A stretch of 41,901 nt of DNA from Egibacteraceae bacterium (GTDB taxonomy: Bacteria > Actinomycetota > Nitriliruptoria > Euzebyales > Egibacteraceae): the NCBI GenBank assembly GCA_040905805.1, contig JBBDQS010000034.1:1-41901 (forward strand), written 5' to 3'. The notes under the pieces are model-generated. The model was not told the DNA's origin and ran no database searches. It worked only from the letters and a program-made list of their open reading frames with translations. Of the stretch, positions 25,375 through 35,500 are shown piece by piece (position 1 is the first letter of the stretch; each line of letters begins with the position of its first letter). Position numbers and translations under genes: made by a program.

Positions 25375-25961
25375 AGCACACCCTTGGTCGAGGGCACCGC
25401 CCCGCCCTCGCCGTGGGGTCTGGCGACCGCTCGGCGCAGCGCGACGGCGACCCCCTTGAAGACCGCCTCCTGGATGTGATGGCTGCCCTCACCGGCGAGC
25501 TTCGCGACGTGGAGGGTGATCGCCGCGTTGGCGACGAGCGCCTCGAAGAAGTGCTTGGTCAGCGTGGTCTCGTAGGTCCCGACCAGCTCGACGGGGGTGT
25601 CGGCGTCATAGACCAGGTAGGGGCGGCCGGAGAGGTCCACGGCGACGCGCACGAGTGCCTCGTCGATCGGCACGGTCGCGTCGCCGAAGCGCTCGACGCC
25701 GGCCTTGTCGTCCAGGGCGTGCGCGAGCGCCTGCCCGAGGGCGATGCCGGTGTCCTCCACGGTGTGGTGGGCGTCGACCTCGAGGTCCCCGTCCGTGCGC
25801 ACCACCAGGTCGAAGCGGGCATGGCGGCCGAGCTGGTCGAGCATGTGGTCGAAGAAGGGCACGCCGGTGGCCGCCTGGACCTGCCCCGTCCCGTCCAGCT
25901 CCAGGCGGACGTGCACCGTCGTCTCCTTGGTCTCGCGCGTGACCTCGCCGGTCCTAGACAT
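25371..25961 (-). CDS. hisB: Imidazoleglycerol-phosphate dehydratase
   Basis: Dehydrates imidazole-glycerol phosphate to imidazole-acetol phosphate. 196 residues, monofunctional. The Mn-binding His motifs are FFDHMLDQLGRH, DAHHTVEDTGI, TKHFFEAL and EGSHHIQEAVFK. Overlaps the hisC end by 8 nt (ATGTCTAG holds start and stop). Confidence 0.97.
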   Translation of the reverse strand: MSRTGEVTRETKETTVHVRLELDGTGQVQAATGVPFFDHMLDQLGRHARFDLVVRTDGDLEVDAHHTVEDTGIALGQALAHALDDKAGVERFGDATVPIDEALVRVAVDLSGRPYLVYDADTPVELVGTYETTLTKHFFEALVANAAITLHVAKLAGEGSHHIQEAVFKGVAVALRRAVARPHGEGGAVPSTKGVL

Positions 25962-27021
25962 CGAGGGACTCCTTCGTCGCCGTGAGGAACGCGTCGTTCT
26001 CCTCGGGTGTCCCGACGGTCACCCGCAGGCAGCCCGCGAGCCGCGGATGGCGCGAGAAGTCGCGGACGAGCACCCCGCGGGCCAGGAGCCGGTCGAACAG
26101 GTCGTCGACCTCCGTGCGCAGCAGCAGGAAGTTCGCGTCCGACGCGAAGACGTGCACGCCGAGGTCGGTGAGGGCGCGGCGCATCCGGTCGCGCTCGGCC
26201 ACGATCGTCGGGATGTGCGCGGTGACCTCGGCCGCCAGGTCGACGGCCACCAGACCGGCCTCCTGGGTCATCACGTCCAGGTGGTAGGGCAGGCGGACCT
26301 TGCGCAGGTCGTCGACCACCCAGTCCGGGCCGAGGAGGTAGCCGAGGCGCACCCCGGCCATGCGCCACGCCTTGGAGAACGTGCGGACCACCACGACGCG
26401 CTCGCAGTCGCCGATCAACGAGGTCGCCGACGCCGTCGATGCGGCATCGGCGAACTCCATGTACGCCTCGTCCACGACCACCAGCGCCCTGCCCGCCTGG
26501 TGCACCGCCCGCACCACCGCAGGTGGCACGGACAGGCCGGTGGGGTTGTTGGGGCTGGCCAGGACCACGAGGTCGGGGTCGAACCGGGTCACCGCCTCCG
26601 TGGCGATCGCCGCGGTCAGCCGGAAGTCCTCGTCGAGGTCGCCCTCGACGTGGCCCGTGGCGGTCGTCCGCGCGATCTCCGGATACATCGAGTACGTCGG
26701 CCGGAAGGTGAGCATGCGCCGCCCCGGACCCCCGTACGCCTGGAACAGCTGGGCCAGCACCTCGTTGGAGCCGTTGGCGGCCCAGACCTGCTCGGGCGGC
26801 AGCCCGAAGCGCCCGGCGAGGGCGAGGCGCAGGGCCCAGGCCCGGCGGTCGGGGTAGCGGTGCATCTCCAGGGCCGCCACCCGCTTCGCCAGGTGCTCGG
26901 TGAAGGAGGCCGGCGGCGGCCAGGGGGTCTCGTTGACGTTGAGGCGGACCGGGACGTCGAGCTGCGGCGCGCCGTAGGGCTCGACGGCCACGAGGTCGTC
27001 GCGGACCGGCAGGCGGGCCAT
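25954..27021 (-). CDS. hisC: Histidinol-phosphate aminotransferase
   Basis: Class I/II PLP aminotransferase making histidinol phosphate, 355 residues. RLNVNETPW opens the fold, ANGSNEVLAQL is the cofactor-phosphate region, SPNNPTG and VVDEAYMEFA are family signatures, and the PLP lysine is in RTFSKAWRMAGVRLGYLL. ATG at 27021 overlaps the hisD stop (ATGA); the open frame upstream is only a shadow of hisD. Confidence 0.96.
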   Translation of the reverse strand: MARLPVRDDLVAVEPYGAPQLDVPVRLNVNETPWPPPASFTEHLAKRVAALEMHRYPDRRAWALRLALAGRFGLPPEQVWAANGSNEVLAQLFQAYGGPGRRMLTFRPTYSMYPEIARTTATGHVEGDLDEDFRLTAAIATEAVTRFDPDLVVLASPNNPTGLSVPPAVVRAVHQAGRALVVVDEAYMEFADAASTASATSLIGDCERVVVVRTFSKAWRMAGVRLGYLLGPDWVVDDLRKVRLPYHLDVMTQEAGLVAVDLAAEVTAHIPTIVAERDRMRRALTDLGVHVFASDANFLLLRTEVDDLFDRLLARGVLVRDFSRHPRLAGCLRVTVGTPEENDAFLTATKESLDV

Positions 27022-28313
27022 CACCGGCCCTCGAGCCGGATGCGCACCGCCCTGGCGTGGGCGGGCAGGTCCTCGGCCGCGCCGAGGGCGTCGACCACCG
27101 GGGCGAACGCCGCGAGGGTCTCGGCGTCGTAGGACACCCAGTTGATCGGCACGAGGAAGTCGTCGGTGCGAAGGCCTCCCGCGAAACGCGCCGTCCCACC
27201 GGTCGGCAGGGTGTGGTTCGGGCCGGCGGCGTAGTCGCCGAGCGACACCGGTGTGTGCGCCCCGACGAAGATGGCGCCGGCCGCACGGACACGGTCGGCG
27301 ACCGAGTGTGCGTCGAGCGTCTGGACCTCCAGGTGCTCGGCGGCGAACGCGTCGGCGACGGCGACGGCGTGCTCGAGGTTGTCGACGAGCACGGCAGCGC
27401 CCTGCCCGATCAGGGCGGTGCGGATGCGCTCGGCGTGCCGGGTGGCGGCCACCTCGACGGCAAGGGCGTCGATGACCCGCTCCACCAGGCCCGGGTCGGG
27501 GGTGATGAGGATCGCCACGGCCAGAGGGTCGTGCTCGGCTTGGGCGACCAGGTCCGCGGCGACATGGCGGGGATCGGCGCTGTGGTCGGCGATGATCGCC
27601 ACCTCGGTCGTGCCCGCGAGCAGGTCGATCCCGCAGGCCCCGGCGGCGGCGACCTGCTGCTTGGCCTCGGCCACGTAGGCGTTGCCCGGCCCGACGACCT
27701 TGTCGCACCGCGGCACGCTGGCCGTCCCGTACGCCATCGCCGCGACCGCCTGCGCCCCGCCGAGCGCGAAGACGCGGTCGGCGCCGCCGGCGATCTCGGC
27801 CGCCGCCAGGATGGCGGCGGGGATGCGTCCGTCCGCGTCGGGCGGGGACGCCAGCACGACCTCGTCAACACCCGCCACGCGCGCCGGCACGATCGTCATG
27901 ACCGCGGTGGACACCAGGGGTGCCAGGCCCCCCGGCACGTAGGCCCCCACCCGGCGGAGCGGGCTGTGGCGCACACCCATCACCGCCCCGTCCCGGCGAT
28001 CGGACCAGTCCGCCGGCCGGGCACGCTCGTGGAACCAGCGCACCTGGTCGGTGGCGCGCTCCAGGGCCGACCGCAGTGCCGGGTCGAGGGCGTCGACCGC
28101 CGACTTGCACGCGTCGCGGCTGACCTCCGCCACGGGTCCGGAGTAGCCGTCGAGCTCGCCGGTGAGACGCCGCAGGGCGGCGTCGCCCTCCTCGTGGACC
28201 GCTGCGAGGATGTCGGCGACGGTCGCCCGCACCTTCGCGGGCGCTCCGCCGGCGGCGCGCCACCGCTCCGCCGGGTACGGGCGGCCCCCGCGCAGGTCAT
28301 GAACGCTGATCAT
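27021..28313 (-). CDS. hisD: Histidinol dehydrogenase
   Basis: Oxidises histidinol to histidine in two NAD-dependent steps, 430 residues. Zn/active-site segments include VGPGNAYVAEAKQQV, IDLLAGTTEVAIIAD, AAEHLEVQT and DYAAGPNHTLPTGGTARF. First gene of the his run; ATG 28313 opens MISVHDLRGG. A TAGAGT box 7 nt upstream suggests a leaderless message for the whole hisDCBHAF run. The open frame beyond the ATG overlaps the divergent gene and is not real. Confidence 0.96.
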   Translation of the reverse strand: MISVHDLRGGRPYPAERWRAAGGAPAKVRATVADILAAVHEEGDAALRRLTGELDGYSGPVAEVSRDACKSAVDALDPALRSALERATDQVRWFHERARPADWSDRRDGAVMGVRHSPLRRVGAYVPGGLAPLVSTAVMTIVPARVAGVDEVVLASPPDADGRIPAAILAAAEIAGGADRVFALGGAQAVAAMAYGTASVPRCDKVVGPGNAYVAEAKQQVAAAGACGIDLLAGTTEVAIIADHSADPRHVAADLVAQAEHDPLAVAILITPDPGLVERVIDALAVEVAATRHAERIRTALIGQGAAVLVDNLEHAVAVADAFAAEHLEVQTLDAHSVADRVRAAGAIFVGAHTPVSLGDYAAGPNHTLPTGGTARFAGGLRTDDFLVPINWVSYDAETLAAFAPVVDALGAAEDLPAHARAVRIRLEGR

Positions 28314-28320
28314 GGGGCCG

Positions 28321-28326
28321 ACTCTA
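28321..28326 (-). promoter_or_regulatory. Putative -10 box of hisD (leaderless)
   Basis: TAGAGT on the minus strand, 7 nt before the hisD ATG, no ribosome site between. It would drive the his cluster. Confidence 0.45.
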
Positions 28327-28380
28327 CCGACGCCCCGCTCACCGGGCGAAGCCGGCGGAGACATTACCCCGCCGCGCACA

Positions 28381-28386
28381 TAGGGT
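28381..28386 (+). promoter_or_regulatory. Putative -10 box of the Lon-domain gene (leaderless)
   Basis: TAGGGT, 8 nt before the ATG at 28395, in an 81-nt divergent region shared with hisD; no ribosome site. Confidence 0.4.
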
Positions 28387-28394
28387 AGGTCGCG

Positions 28395-29036
28395 ATGGAG
28401 CTGCCCCTGTTTCCGCTGCATCTCGTCCTGTTCCCAGGGCGGCCTCTGCCCCTCCACATCTTCGAGCAGCGCTACCGCACCATGCTCGACGACTGCATGA
28501 AGGACGACCGGCGCTTCGGCGTGGTCGCGATCAAGGCGGGACAGGCCGAGGGGGGCTGCGCGGAGATCTTCGAGGTCGGCACCATCGCCCAGATCGAGTC
28601 GGTGACGCCCTTGCCCGACGGACGCTCCGACGTCATCACCCGTGGCACGCGGCGCTTCCGCGTCGACGGGCTCGTGCCCGGCACGCCCTACATGAAGGGC
28701 GCGGTCGAGCTGCTCGACGAGCAGTGCAGCGATCCCGACGACCACGTGCACGCCGCCCAGCTGCGGGAGCTGCTCGTCCCCTACCTCGCCGGTCTGGGCG
28801 CCCCCGAGGAGCTGCTGGCGCGTCTGCCATCCGAGCCCAACGAGCTCGCCTACCTGGCAGCGGCGGCGCTGCAGACCGAGGTGCCGGAGCAGCAGCGCCT
28901 CCTGGAGCTGGACTCGACCAGCACCCTCCTGGCGGCGACGCTGCAGACGCTGCGCCGGGAGGTCTGCCTGATGCGCCACTTCGGGACGGTCGGCTCGTTG
29001 CGGCCCCCGGACCCGAACGGCGCCCAGCTGAACTAG
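28395..29036 (+). CDS. Lon N-terminal (substrate-binding) domain protein
   Basis: 213 residues containing only the LON_substr_bdg domain (PUA-like start LPLFPLHLVLFPGRPLPLHI, then FEQRYRTMLDD and FGVVAIKAG) and a helical C-terminus. It has no ATPase or protease domain, so it is not Lon itself. Such stand-alone proteins are common in bacteria, with no firm function. It lies 1 nt before lgt and is probably co-transcribed with it. Confidence 0.93.
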   Translation: MELPLFPLHLVLFPGRPLPLHIFEQRYRTMLDDCMKDDRRFGVVAIKAGQAEGGCAEIFEVGTIAQIESVTPLPDGRSDVITRGTRRFRVDGLVPGTPYMKGAVELLDEQCSDPDDHVHAAQLRELLVPYLAGLGAPEELLARLPSEPNELAYLAAAALQTEVPEQQRLLELDSTSTLLAATLQTLRREVCLMRHFGTVGSLRPPDPNGAQLN

Positions 29037-29037
29037 C

Positions 29038-29856
29038 ATGCGGGCCATGCTCGCCACCATCCCCTCCCCGTCCTCCAACGCCTTGGAGCTCGGGCCGCTG
29101 ACCGTGCACTACTACGGGTTGGCAATCGCCCTCGGGATGGTCCTCGCCGTGACGGTGGTACGCCGGCGCTACCGCGCAGCCGGCGGCGACCCCGACCTGG
29201 CGGACCGCACCGCGGTGTGGGCCATCCTGGCCGGCCTGGTCGGCGCCCGGATGGGCTACGTCTCGACCAACCTCGACCGCTTCTTCCCGGATCGGCCGGC
29301 GGCCGTGCTGTTCGTCTGGGAGGGCGGCCTGGCGTTCTTCGGCGGGCTCACCCTCGGTGCTCTGGCGGCCCTGTGGTACCTGCGCCGCAACGGGGCCCTG
29401 TCGCCGACCTTCATCGATGCGGCAGCCCCCGCGATCCCCCTGGCCCACGCCGTCGGACGGTGGGGCAACTACTTCAACCAGGAGCTGTACGGCACGCGCA
29501 CCGACCTGCCGTGGGGACTGGAGATCGACCGCGAGCCCGGCCCGGTACATCCCACGTTCCTCTACGAGTCCCTCGCCAACCTCCTGCTGATGGGCATCCT
29601 GGTGCTGCTCGGCCGTTCCGGGCGACTGGCCCGCGGCTCACTCATCTTCGTCTACCTCATCGGCTACGGCACCGTGCGGTTCCTGCTGGAGCTGATCCGC
29701 ACCGACACCGAGTTCCGGCTGCTCGGCATCAGCCGCAACGGCTACGTCGCCATGCTGGTGGTCACCCTCGGAGTGGCCGGTCTGGTGTGGTGGAACCGGC
29801 GCCGGCCGGTCGCGGAGCACGACCCCCAGTCCGAGGCGGCCGCGGTCGACGAGTGA
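29038..29856 (+). CDS. lgt: Prolipoprotein diacylglyceryl transferase
   Basis: Transfers diacylglycerol from phosphatidylglycerol to the lipobox cysteine of prolipoproteins, in the membrane. 272 residues, about seven helices. The Lgt signature is HAVGRWGNYFNQELYG, with GARMGYV upstream and HPTFLYESL downstream. Start could also be the Met three codons later (29047). It would process the binding-protein precursor encoded at 2947. Confidence 0.96.
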   Translation: MRAMLATIPSPSSNALELGPLTVHYYGLAIALGMVLAVTVVRRRYRAAGGDPDLADRTAVWAILAGLVGARMGYVSTNLDRFFPDRPAAVLFVWEGGLAFFGGLTLGALAALWYLRRNGALSPTFIDAAAPAIPLAHAVGRWGNYFNQELYGTRTDLPWGLEIDREPGPVHPTFLYESLANLLLMGILVLLGRSGRLARGSLIFVYLIGYGTVRFLLELIRTDTEFRLLGISRNGYVAMLVVTLGVAGLVWWNRRRPVAEHDPQSEAAAVDE

Positions 29857-29875
29857 GCGTGCGGGTCGGCCACGA

Positions 29876-30700
29876 TCAGGAGAAGGGGGTCTGGGGCCGC
29901 GTCCACGGCCGGCCGTCGACCTCGACGTCGACCTTCTCGTTGTAGAAGGCAACCAGCCCCTCGATCCCGCGCACCTCGGCGTGCACCTCGTCGTAGGCCC
30001 ACGCGACGTTCTCGAGCCGCTCCCCGCCGGCCTCGGCGGTGTAGTAGCGGCTGGTCGTCCCCTTGTACGGGCAGGACGTCTGGAGGTCGCTGCGCTGCAG
30101 CGCGTCCACGCGCACGTCGTCGTGCGGCAGGTAGAACCGGGGAGGCAGACCCGTCTCGAACAGCAGGGTCGGCCGGGTGCTGTCCGCCACCACCTCGCCG
30201 CCGACTCGCACGACGACGTGCCGGTCGGAGCGGACGACGTCGCAGCGGTGGTAGGGATCCCGCGGATGCACGCCGATCCGCTCGGCTTCCTCCCACCACT
30301 CGTCCACCGCGTCCCACTCGAAGGCCAGGTAGCCCGACAGCGGCGGCGCCTGCGGCAGCGGCTCGGGGTAGCTCCACACCGCGTTCTCGCGCTCCTCACC
30401 GCCCACCCGGATCGTCCAGTACGACGCGTCCCCTTTGAACGGGCAGTGTGTCGACTGCTCGGTCGCGGCGAGGAGATCGGTGCGCACGTCCTCCTCGGGA
30501 AGGTAGTACACGGGCATCAACCCGGTCTCGTGCAGCAGCATCGCGCGGTCGCTTTCGGCGATCCCCTGCCCGCAGACCACGACACGGATGCGTCGTGGCG
30601 TCGGCTCGAAGTACAGCACGTGCCCCGGTGTCTCGCAGTCGAAGTTGAACACCCCCGCGGGCGCATACGCGAAGGGTCCGGTCCCTACCATCAATGCCAT
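29876..30700 (-). CDS. Tandem DUF427 protein
   Basis: 274 residues made of two DUF427 domains, about 20-125 and 130-265. Both repeat the pattern RVVVCGQGIAESDRAMLLHE / HVVVRVGGEVVADSTRPTLL, YYLPEEDVRTDLL / FYLPHDDVRVDAL and THCPFKGDASYW / TSCPYKGTTSRYY. Cytoplasmic, no signal peptide. The biochemical role of DUF427 is unknown. ATG start preceded by AGGGGG; a TAGGAT -10 candidate lies at 30731-30736. The gene ends 19 nt from lgt (convergent). Confidence 0.9.
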   Translation of the reverse strand: MALMVGTGPFAYAPAGVFNFDCETPGHVLYFEPTPRRIRVVVCGQGIAESDRAMLLHETGLMPVYYLPEEDVRTDLLAATEQSTHCPFKGDASYWTIRVGGEERENAVWSYPEPLPQAPPLSGYLAFEWDAVDEWWEEAERIGVHPRDPYHRCDVVRSDRHVVVRVGGEVVADSTRPTLLFETGLPPRFYLPHDDVRVDALQRSDLQTSCPYKGTTSRYYTAEAGGERLENVAWAYDEVHAEVRGIEGLVAFYNEKVDVEVDGRPWTRPQTPFS

Positions 30701-30730
30701 GCTGACCCCCTGAGCTGATGACCACTGTCG

Positions 30731-30736
30731 ATCCTA
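30731..30736 (-). promoter_or_regulatory. Putative -10 box of the DUF427 gene
   Basis: TAGGAT on the minus strand, about 30 nt before the ATG at 30700, followed by an AGGGGG ribosome site. No clear -35. Confidence 0.35.
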
Positions 30737-30758
30737 GCTGGCGCGCCCACCCCGCGGG

Positions 30759-32399
30759 TCAGCCGAGGAGGGAGAAGAAGCGGCCCGCGGCGGGGGCGGC
30801 AACGGTCCCGCCGAACCCCCCGCTCTCCACCAGTACCGCCACCGCCAGGTCGCCGCGGTACGCGATGAACCAGGCGTGGGTGGCCGTGCCGCTGCCGAAC
30901 TCCGCCGTCCCGGTCTTGCCGGCGACCGGTGCCCCGGGCACCTGCGCGGCGGTGCCGGTGCCGGTGCCGTCGGCGACGGCGTGCCGCATCAGGTCCTCCA
31001 GCTGCGCGTGCACACGCGCGGACAGCGGCTCGCCGCCCGGCGTCGCCTCGGCGTCGTCCAGGATGCGCGGCGAATCCCAGCGGCCTCGGGCCACGGCGGC
31101 AGCGACGCTGGCCATGTGCAGCGGGGTGGCCTCCACCCGGCCCTGGCCGATCGACGCGGCGACGTGCTCCACGGGGTCGGCCGGCTCCGGGAAGCGCGAG
31201 CTGGCGACGGGCACGCCGATGTCGTAGTCGATGCCGAAGCCGAACCGGCGGGCGATGGCTTCCAGCGCCCCGGCGGGCAGCTGGTCTGCCGCGTCAACGA
31301 AGGCGGTGTTGCAGGACTCGGCGAAGGCCTCCCGGAAGCTGATCGGCCCGAGGACGGCGAACCCGGCATTGCGGAAGCTGCGCCCGCCGATGCTGGTGGT
31401 CCCCGGGCACCCCACGGTGGCGGTGGGGTCGAGCCCCTGCTCCAGCAGGGCCGCGGTCGTCACCACCTTGAACGTCGAACCGGGGGGATAGCGCCCGGAC
31501 AGCGCACGGTTGAACCCGCCCGGCGGCGTGTTCACCACGGCGCGGACCTCGCCGGTCGGGACATCCACGGCCACGAGCGCCGCGGGATCGCCGATGGGGG
31601 CCAGCGCGGCCTGTCCCGCCTCCTGGACGCCAGGGTCAAGGGTCGTGCGCACCTGGCCGGGCTCGGTGGCGGCGAAGGCGTGCAGGACCGTGACCACCTC
31701 CCCGTCGGCGCTGACGACGCGGACCTCACCGCCTGGGGCCCCGGCGAGGCGCGACTCCAGGGACCGCTGCATCCCCGACTGACCGACCACGTCGCTGGCC
31801 TGGTAGGGCACCCCGAGCTCGGTGAGCTGCTCCTCGGTCACTGCCCCGACCGAGCCCGCCAGCTCGGCGAAGGGCCCATCGCCCAGGACGGTGCCGTCGC
31901 GGTCCACGAGGGCTGCCCGCACGGGCCACGCGCGGACCCGACCCAGTCGCTGCCCCGCGTCGAGCTCGGGGTGCAGGGCATGCGGCCCCCACGCGACAGC
32001 CCAGTCCGACTCGCCGGGCTGCAGGCCGACCGCACCCTCGTAGCGCCACTCCCCCAGCCCGGAGAGCGTGAGCGTCACCGTGTAGGACGCGAGGGCATCG
32101 GTCGGCCCGGGGGCGTCGAAGACCACGTCGGTGAGGGTCACCTCCGCGTCGGCGACGTGCAGCGTCTCCCACGCCTGCGCGTGCGCGGCGCCGGCACCGC
32201 CGTCGGGATCGGCCACCACGGCGTCGAGGCCCTCCCAGTCGCCGGTCTCCCAGGCAGCGGCGAACTGCTCGGCGGTGGAGATCGCCGCCAGCCGGACCTG
32301 ACGGGCCCGCTCCGCGCGCTGGGCCGCGAAGAGACCCGCGGTTACCGCCAGCGCCACCGCGGTTCCGGCCACGACCGCAATCGTCAGCCACCGCCGCAC
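30759..32399 (-). CDS. Penicillin-binding protein (transpeptidase) with NTF2-like N-terminal domain
   Basis: Peptidoglycan D,D-transpeptidase, 546 residues. One N-terminal membrane anchor (IAVVAGTAVALAVTAGLFAA) leads to an NTF2-like MecA-N-type domain (about 40-150) and a linker/dimer region. The transpeptidase domain (about 255-545) has the three active-site motifs: STFK (in YPPGSTFKVV), SCN (in AESCNTAF) and KTG (in VAGKTGTAEF). There is no glycosyltransferase domain, so it is class B. GTG start with GAGGAG 5 nt upstream. It follows dnaE on the same strand after 125 nt. Confidence 0.93.
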   Translation of the reverse strand: MRRWLTIAVVAGTAVALAVTAGLFAAQRAERARQVRLAAISTAEQFAAAWETGDWEGLDAVVADPDGGAGAAHAQAWETLHVADAEVTLTDVVFDAPGPTDALASYTVTLTLSGLGEWRYEGAVGLQPGESDWAVAWGPHALHPELDAGQRLGRVRAWPVRAALVDRDGTVLGDGPFAELAGSVGAVTEEQLTELGVPYQASDVVGQSGMQRSLESRLAGAPGGEVRVVSADGEVVTVLHAFAATEPGQVRTTLDPGVQEAGQAALAPIGDPAALVAVDVPTGEVRAVVNTPPGGFNRALSGRYPPGSTFKVVTTAALLEQGLDPTATVGCPGTTSIGGRSFRNAGFAVLGPISFREAFAESCNTAFVDAADQLPAGALEAIARRFGFGIDYDIGVPVASSRFPEPADPVEHVAASIGQGRVEATPLHMASVAAAVARGRWDSPRILDDAEATPGGEPLSARVHAQLEDLMRHAVADGTGTGTAAQVPGAPVAGKTGTAEFGSGTATHAWFIAYRGDLAVAVLVESGGFGGTVAAPAAGRFFSLLG

Positions 32400-32524
32400 G
32401 GGCGCTCCTCACACATAGGTCGGGACGGTCGACCGACCCGTTCGCTCCTCACCACCGTAGCGCGCATCCGTCCTATTTCCGGACGAGTGGCGCATCGCCC
32501 AAAGGATCAGCAGGCCCCATGGGA

Positions 32525-35500
32525 TCAGGAGACGCTGTCGGACCCGAGCAGCATCTTCAGCTCGGCGTACAACCCCGGGCTGCGCGAGACGTAGAGGTCG
32601 GAGGGCAGGCGCAGCGTGGTCCCGTCGCCGTTGGCGCCCGCCAGCCGCAGGTGCACCTGCACGACCCCCGGGTGGCCGCCGAGGACGTCCTTCAGGCGCT
32701 CGACGACCTCGGCCGTGCACTGCTGCGGGGCCACGGTCAGCCGCAGCGGTGACGACGTCGCGTCGGACAGATCCGGGGCGTGCACGTCGGCGGCGATCAC
32801 CTTGGGGGTGTCGCCGTCGTCCAGACGACCCTTGACGCAGAGCACGGTGTCCTCCGTCAGGATGTCCTGCGCCGCCTGGTACACCTGCGGGAAGAAGATC
32901 GCCTCGATCCCGCCCTGGAGATCCTCGATCGTGCCGACGACGTAGGGCTCCCCGCGGCGGGTGAACTTCTTGGTGATGCCGGTCAGGATCCCCGCGACGG
33001 CGACGGTCCCCGACGCACCCTGCTCCAGCAGGCGTGCGATCGGCGCGGTCGACAGCGTCGCCAGCAGGCGCTCGAGCCCCAGGAGGGGATGGTCGGAGAC
33101 GTACAGCCCGAGCATCTCGCGTTCGGCCGCCAGCTTCTCCTTGCGCTCGAACTCCCCGTCGGGGATCGACACCGCCTCCACCAGTTCCGCGGTGCCCGCG
33201 GTCTCGCCGAACAACGAGAACTGCCCTTCGGCCTCAGCCCGCTTGCGGGCGATCGCCTGCTCGGTGATGGCCTCGAACACGGCCAGCAGACCCTTGCGGG
33301 TATGGCCGAGCGACTCGAACGCCCCTGCTTTGATGAGCGACTCGATCGTGCGCCGGTTCAGGACTCCCGCATCCACCTTGGCGCAGAAGTCGGCGAAGTC
33401 GGCGAATCGGCCCTTGGCGTGCCGGGACGCCACGATCGACTCCACGACCGCCTCGCCCACGTTGCGCACTGCGGACAACCCGAAGCGCACCTGGGGAACC
33501 GCCGTGTCGGGCGATGGCGTGAAGTCCAGGTCGGACTCGTTGACATCGGGGGCCAGGACGGTCATCCCCATCATGCGGCAGGAGTGCAGGTACAGGGGCA
33601 GGCGGTCCTTGTTGCTCTTGACGCTGGTGAGCAGCGCCGCCATGTACTCGACCGGGTAGTGGGCCTTCAGCCATGCCGTCTGGTAGCTGACGAGCCCGTA
33701 GCCGGCCGAGTGCGACTTGTTGAAGGCGTAGTCGGCGAAGCCCTCGATCAGGTCCCAGAGGTCGGTGGCGAGCTTGCTGGTGTAGCTGTTGGCGACGCAG
33801 CCGTCGACGAACTTCGACTTCTGCGCGTCCATCTCGTCTTGCTTCTTCTTGCCGATGGCGCGCCGCAGGAGGTCGGCCTGGCCCAGGCTGAACCCCCCGA
33901 GCTGCTGGGCGATCTTCAGGACCTGCTCCTGGTAGACCAGCAGCCCGTAGCTGTCTGCCAGGATGTCGGCGAGGTCGGGATGGGGTACCTCGACCTTCGA
34001 CCGTCCGTGCTTGCGCTCGGCGTACTCGCTGTGCAGACCCGCTGACATCGGCCCCGGGCGGTAGAGCGCCAGCAGGGCGATGATGTCGTCGAAGCAGTCG
34101 GGGCGCAGGTGGCGGCACAGCGACTTCATGCCGGCCGAGTCGAGCTGGAACACCCCGTCGGTGTCGCCGTCGGCCAGCATCGTGTACGTCGCGGCGTCGT
34201 CGAGGGCGATGTCCTCGATCACGACGTCCCGCCCGGTGTTGACGGCGATGTGGCGCAGGCAGTCGCTGATCACGGTGAGGTTGCGCAGGCCGAGGAAGTC
34301 CATCTTCAGCAGGCCGATGTCCTCGACCATGCCGCCGTCGTACTGCGTGACGATCTCCCCGTCGGACTCCAGCCGCAGGATCGGCGTGTACTCGGTGATG
34401 GCGTCGGGGGCGATCACCACCCCCGCGGCGTGGATCGAGTGCTGGCGCCGCAGCCCTTCGAGGCTGAGCGCGGTGTCGAGCACCTTGGCGGCGTCCGGTT
34501 CGTTCTCCCACGCCCCGCGCAGCTCGGCGGACAGCTTGCGGGCCTCGGCCAGCGGCTTGTCCTTGCCCATCACCGGCGGAGGCATCATCTTCGTCAGGCG
34601 GTCGCCGAAACCGAACGGGTAGCCGAGGACCCGTGCCGAGTCGCGGATCGCCTGCTTGGCCTTGATGGTCGAGAACGTGACGATCTGCGCGACCTTGTCG
34701 TCGCCGTACTTCTCCGTGGTGTAGCGGATCATCTCCCCGCGCCGGCGCTCGTCGAAGTCCATGTCGATGTCGGGCATCGACACCCGCTCGGGGTTCAGGA
34801 ACCGCTCGAAGATGAGCCCGTAGCGGATGGGATCGAGGTCGGTGATGCCGGTGCAGTACGCCACCAGGCAGCCGGCCGCCGAGCCGCGCCCGGGACCGAC
34901 GCGGATGCCGACCGCCCGGGCGTGGTCGCAGAGGTCGGCCACGATCAGGAAGTAGCCGGGGAAGCCCATCTGCTCGATGACGGCGAGCTCGGTCTCGAGC
35001 CGCTCCCGGACGTCGTCGCGCAGCGGGACGCCGTAGCGGCGCTCCGCGCCCTCGTAGACCTTGCGGCGCAGGTACTCCGCCTCGGTCATCCCGTCCGGAC
35101 AGCTGAAGGCGGGCAGATGGTGACCGCCGAAGGTGAGCTCGACGGCGCAGCGCTGCCCGATCTCCAGCGTGTTGCGCCAGGTCTCGGGGTGCTCCGGGAA
35201 GAGGGCGTGCATCTCCTCGGGCGCCTTGACGTAGAACTGGTCGCCCTTGAACTGGAAGCGGTCGGGGTCGTCCTTCTTGGACCCGGTCTGGATGCAGAGC
35301 AGCGCGTCGTGCGCCTCGGCGTCGCCCTGGTCGGTGTAGTGGCTGTCGTTGGTGGCGACCAGCCCGATGCCGAGATCCCGGGCGATCTCGACCAGGAGCG
35401 GGTTGTTCGCCCGCTGCTCGGGGATGGTGGTGTGGTCCTGCAGCTCGACGAAGTAGCTGTCCTGACCGAAGATGTCGCGGTGCCGGGCTGCGGCCGCGAC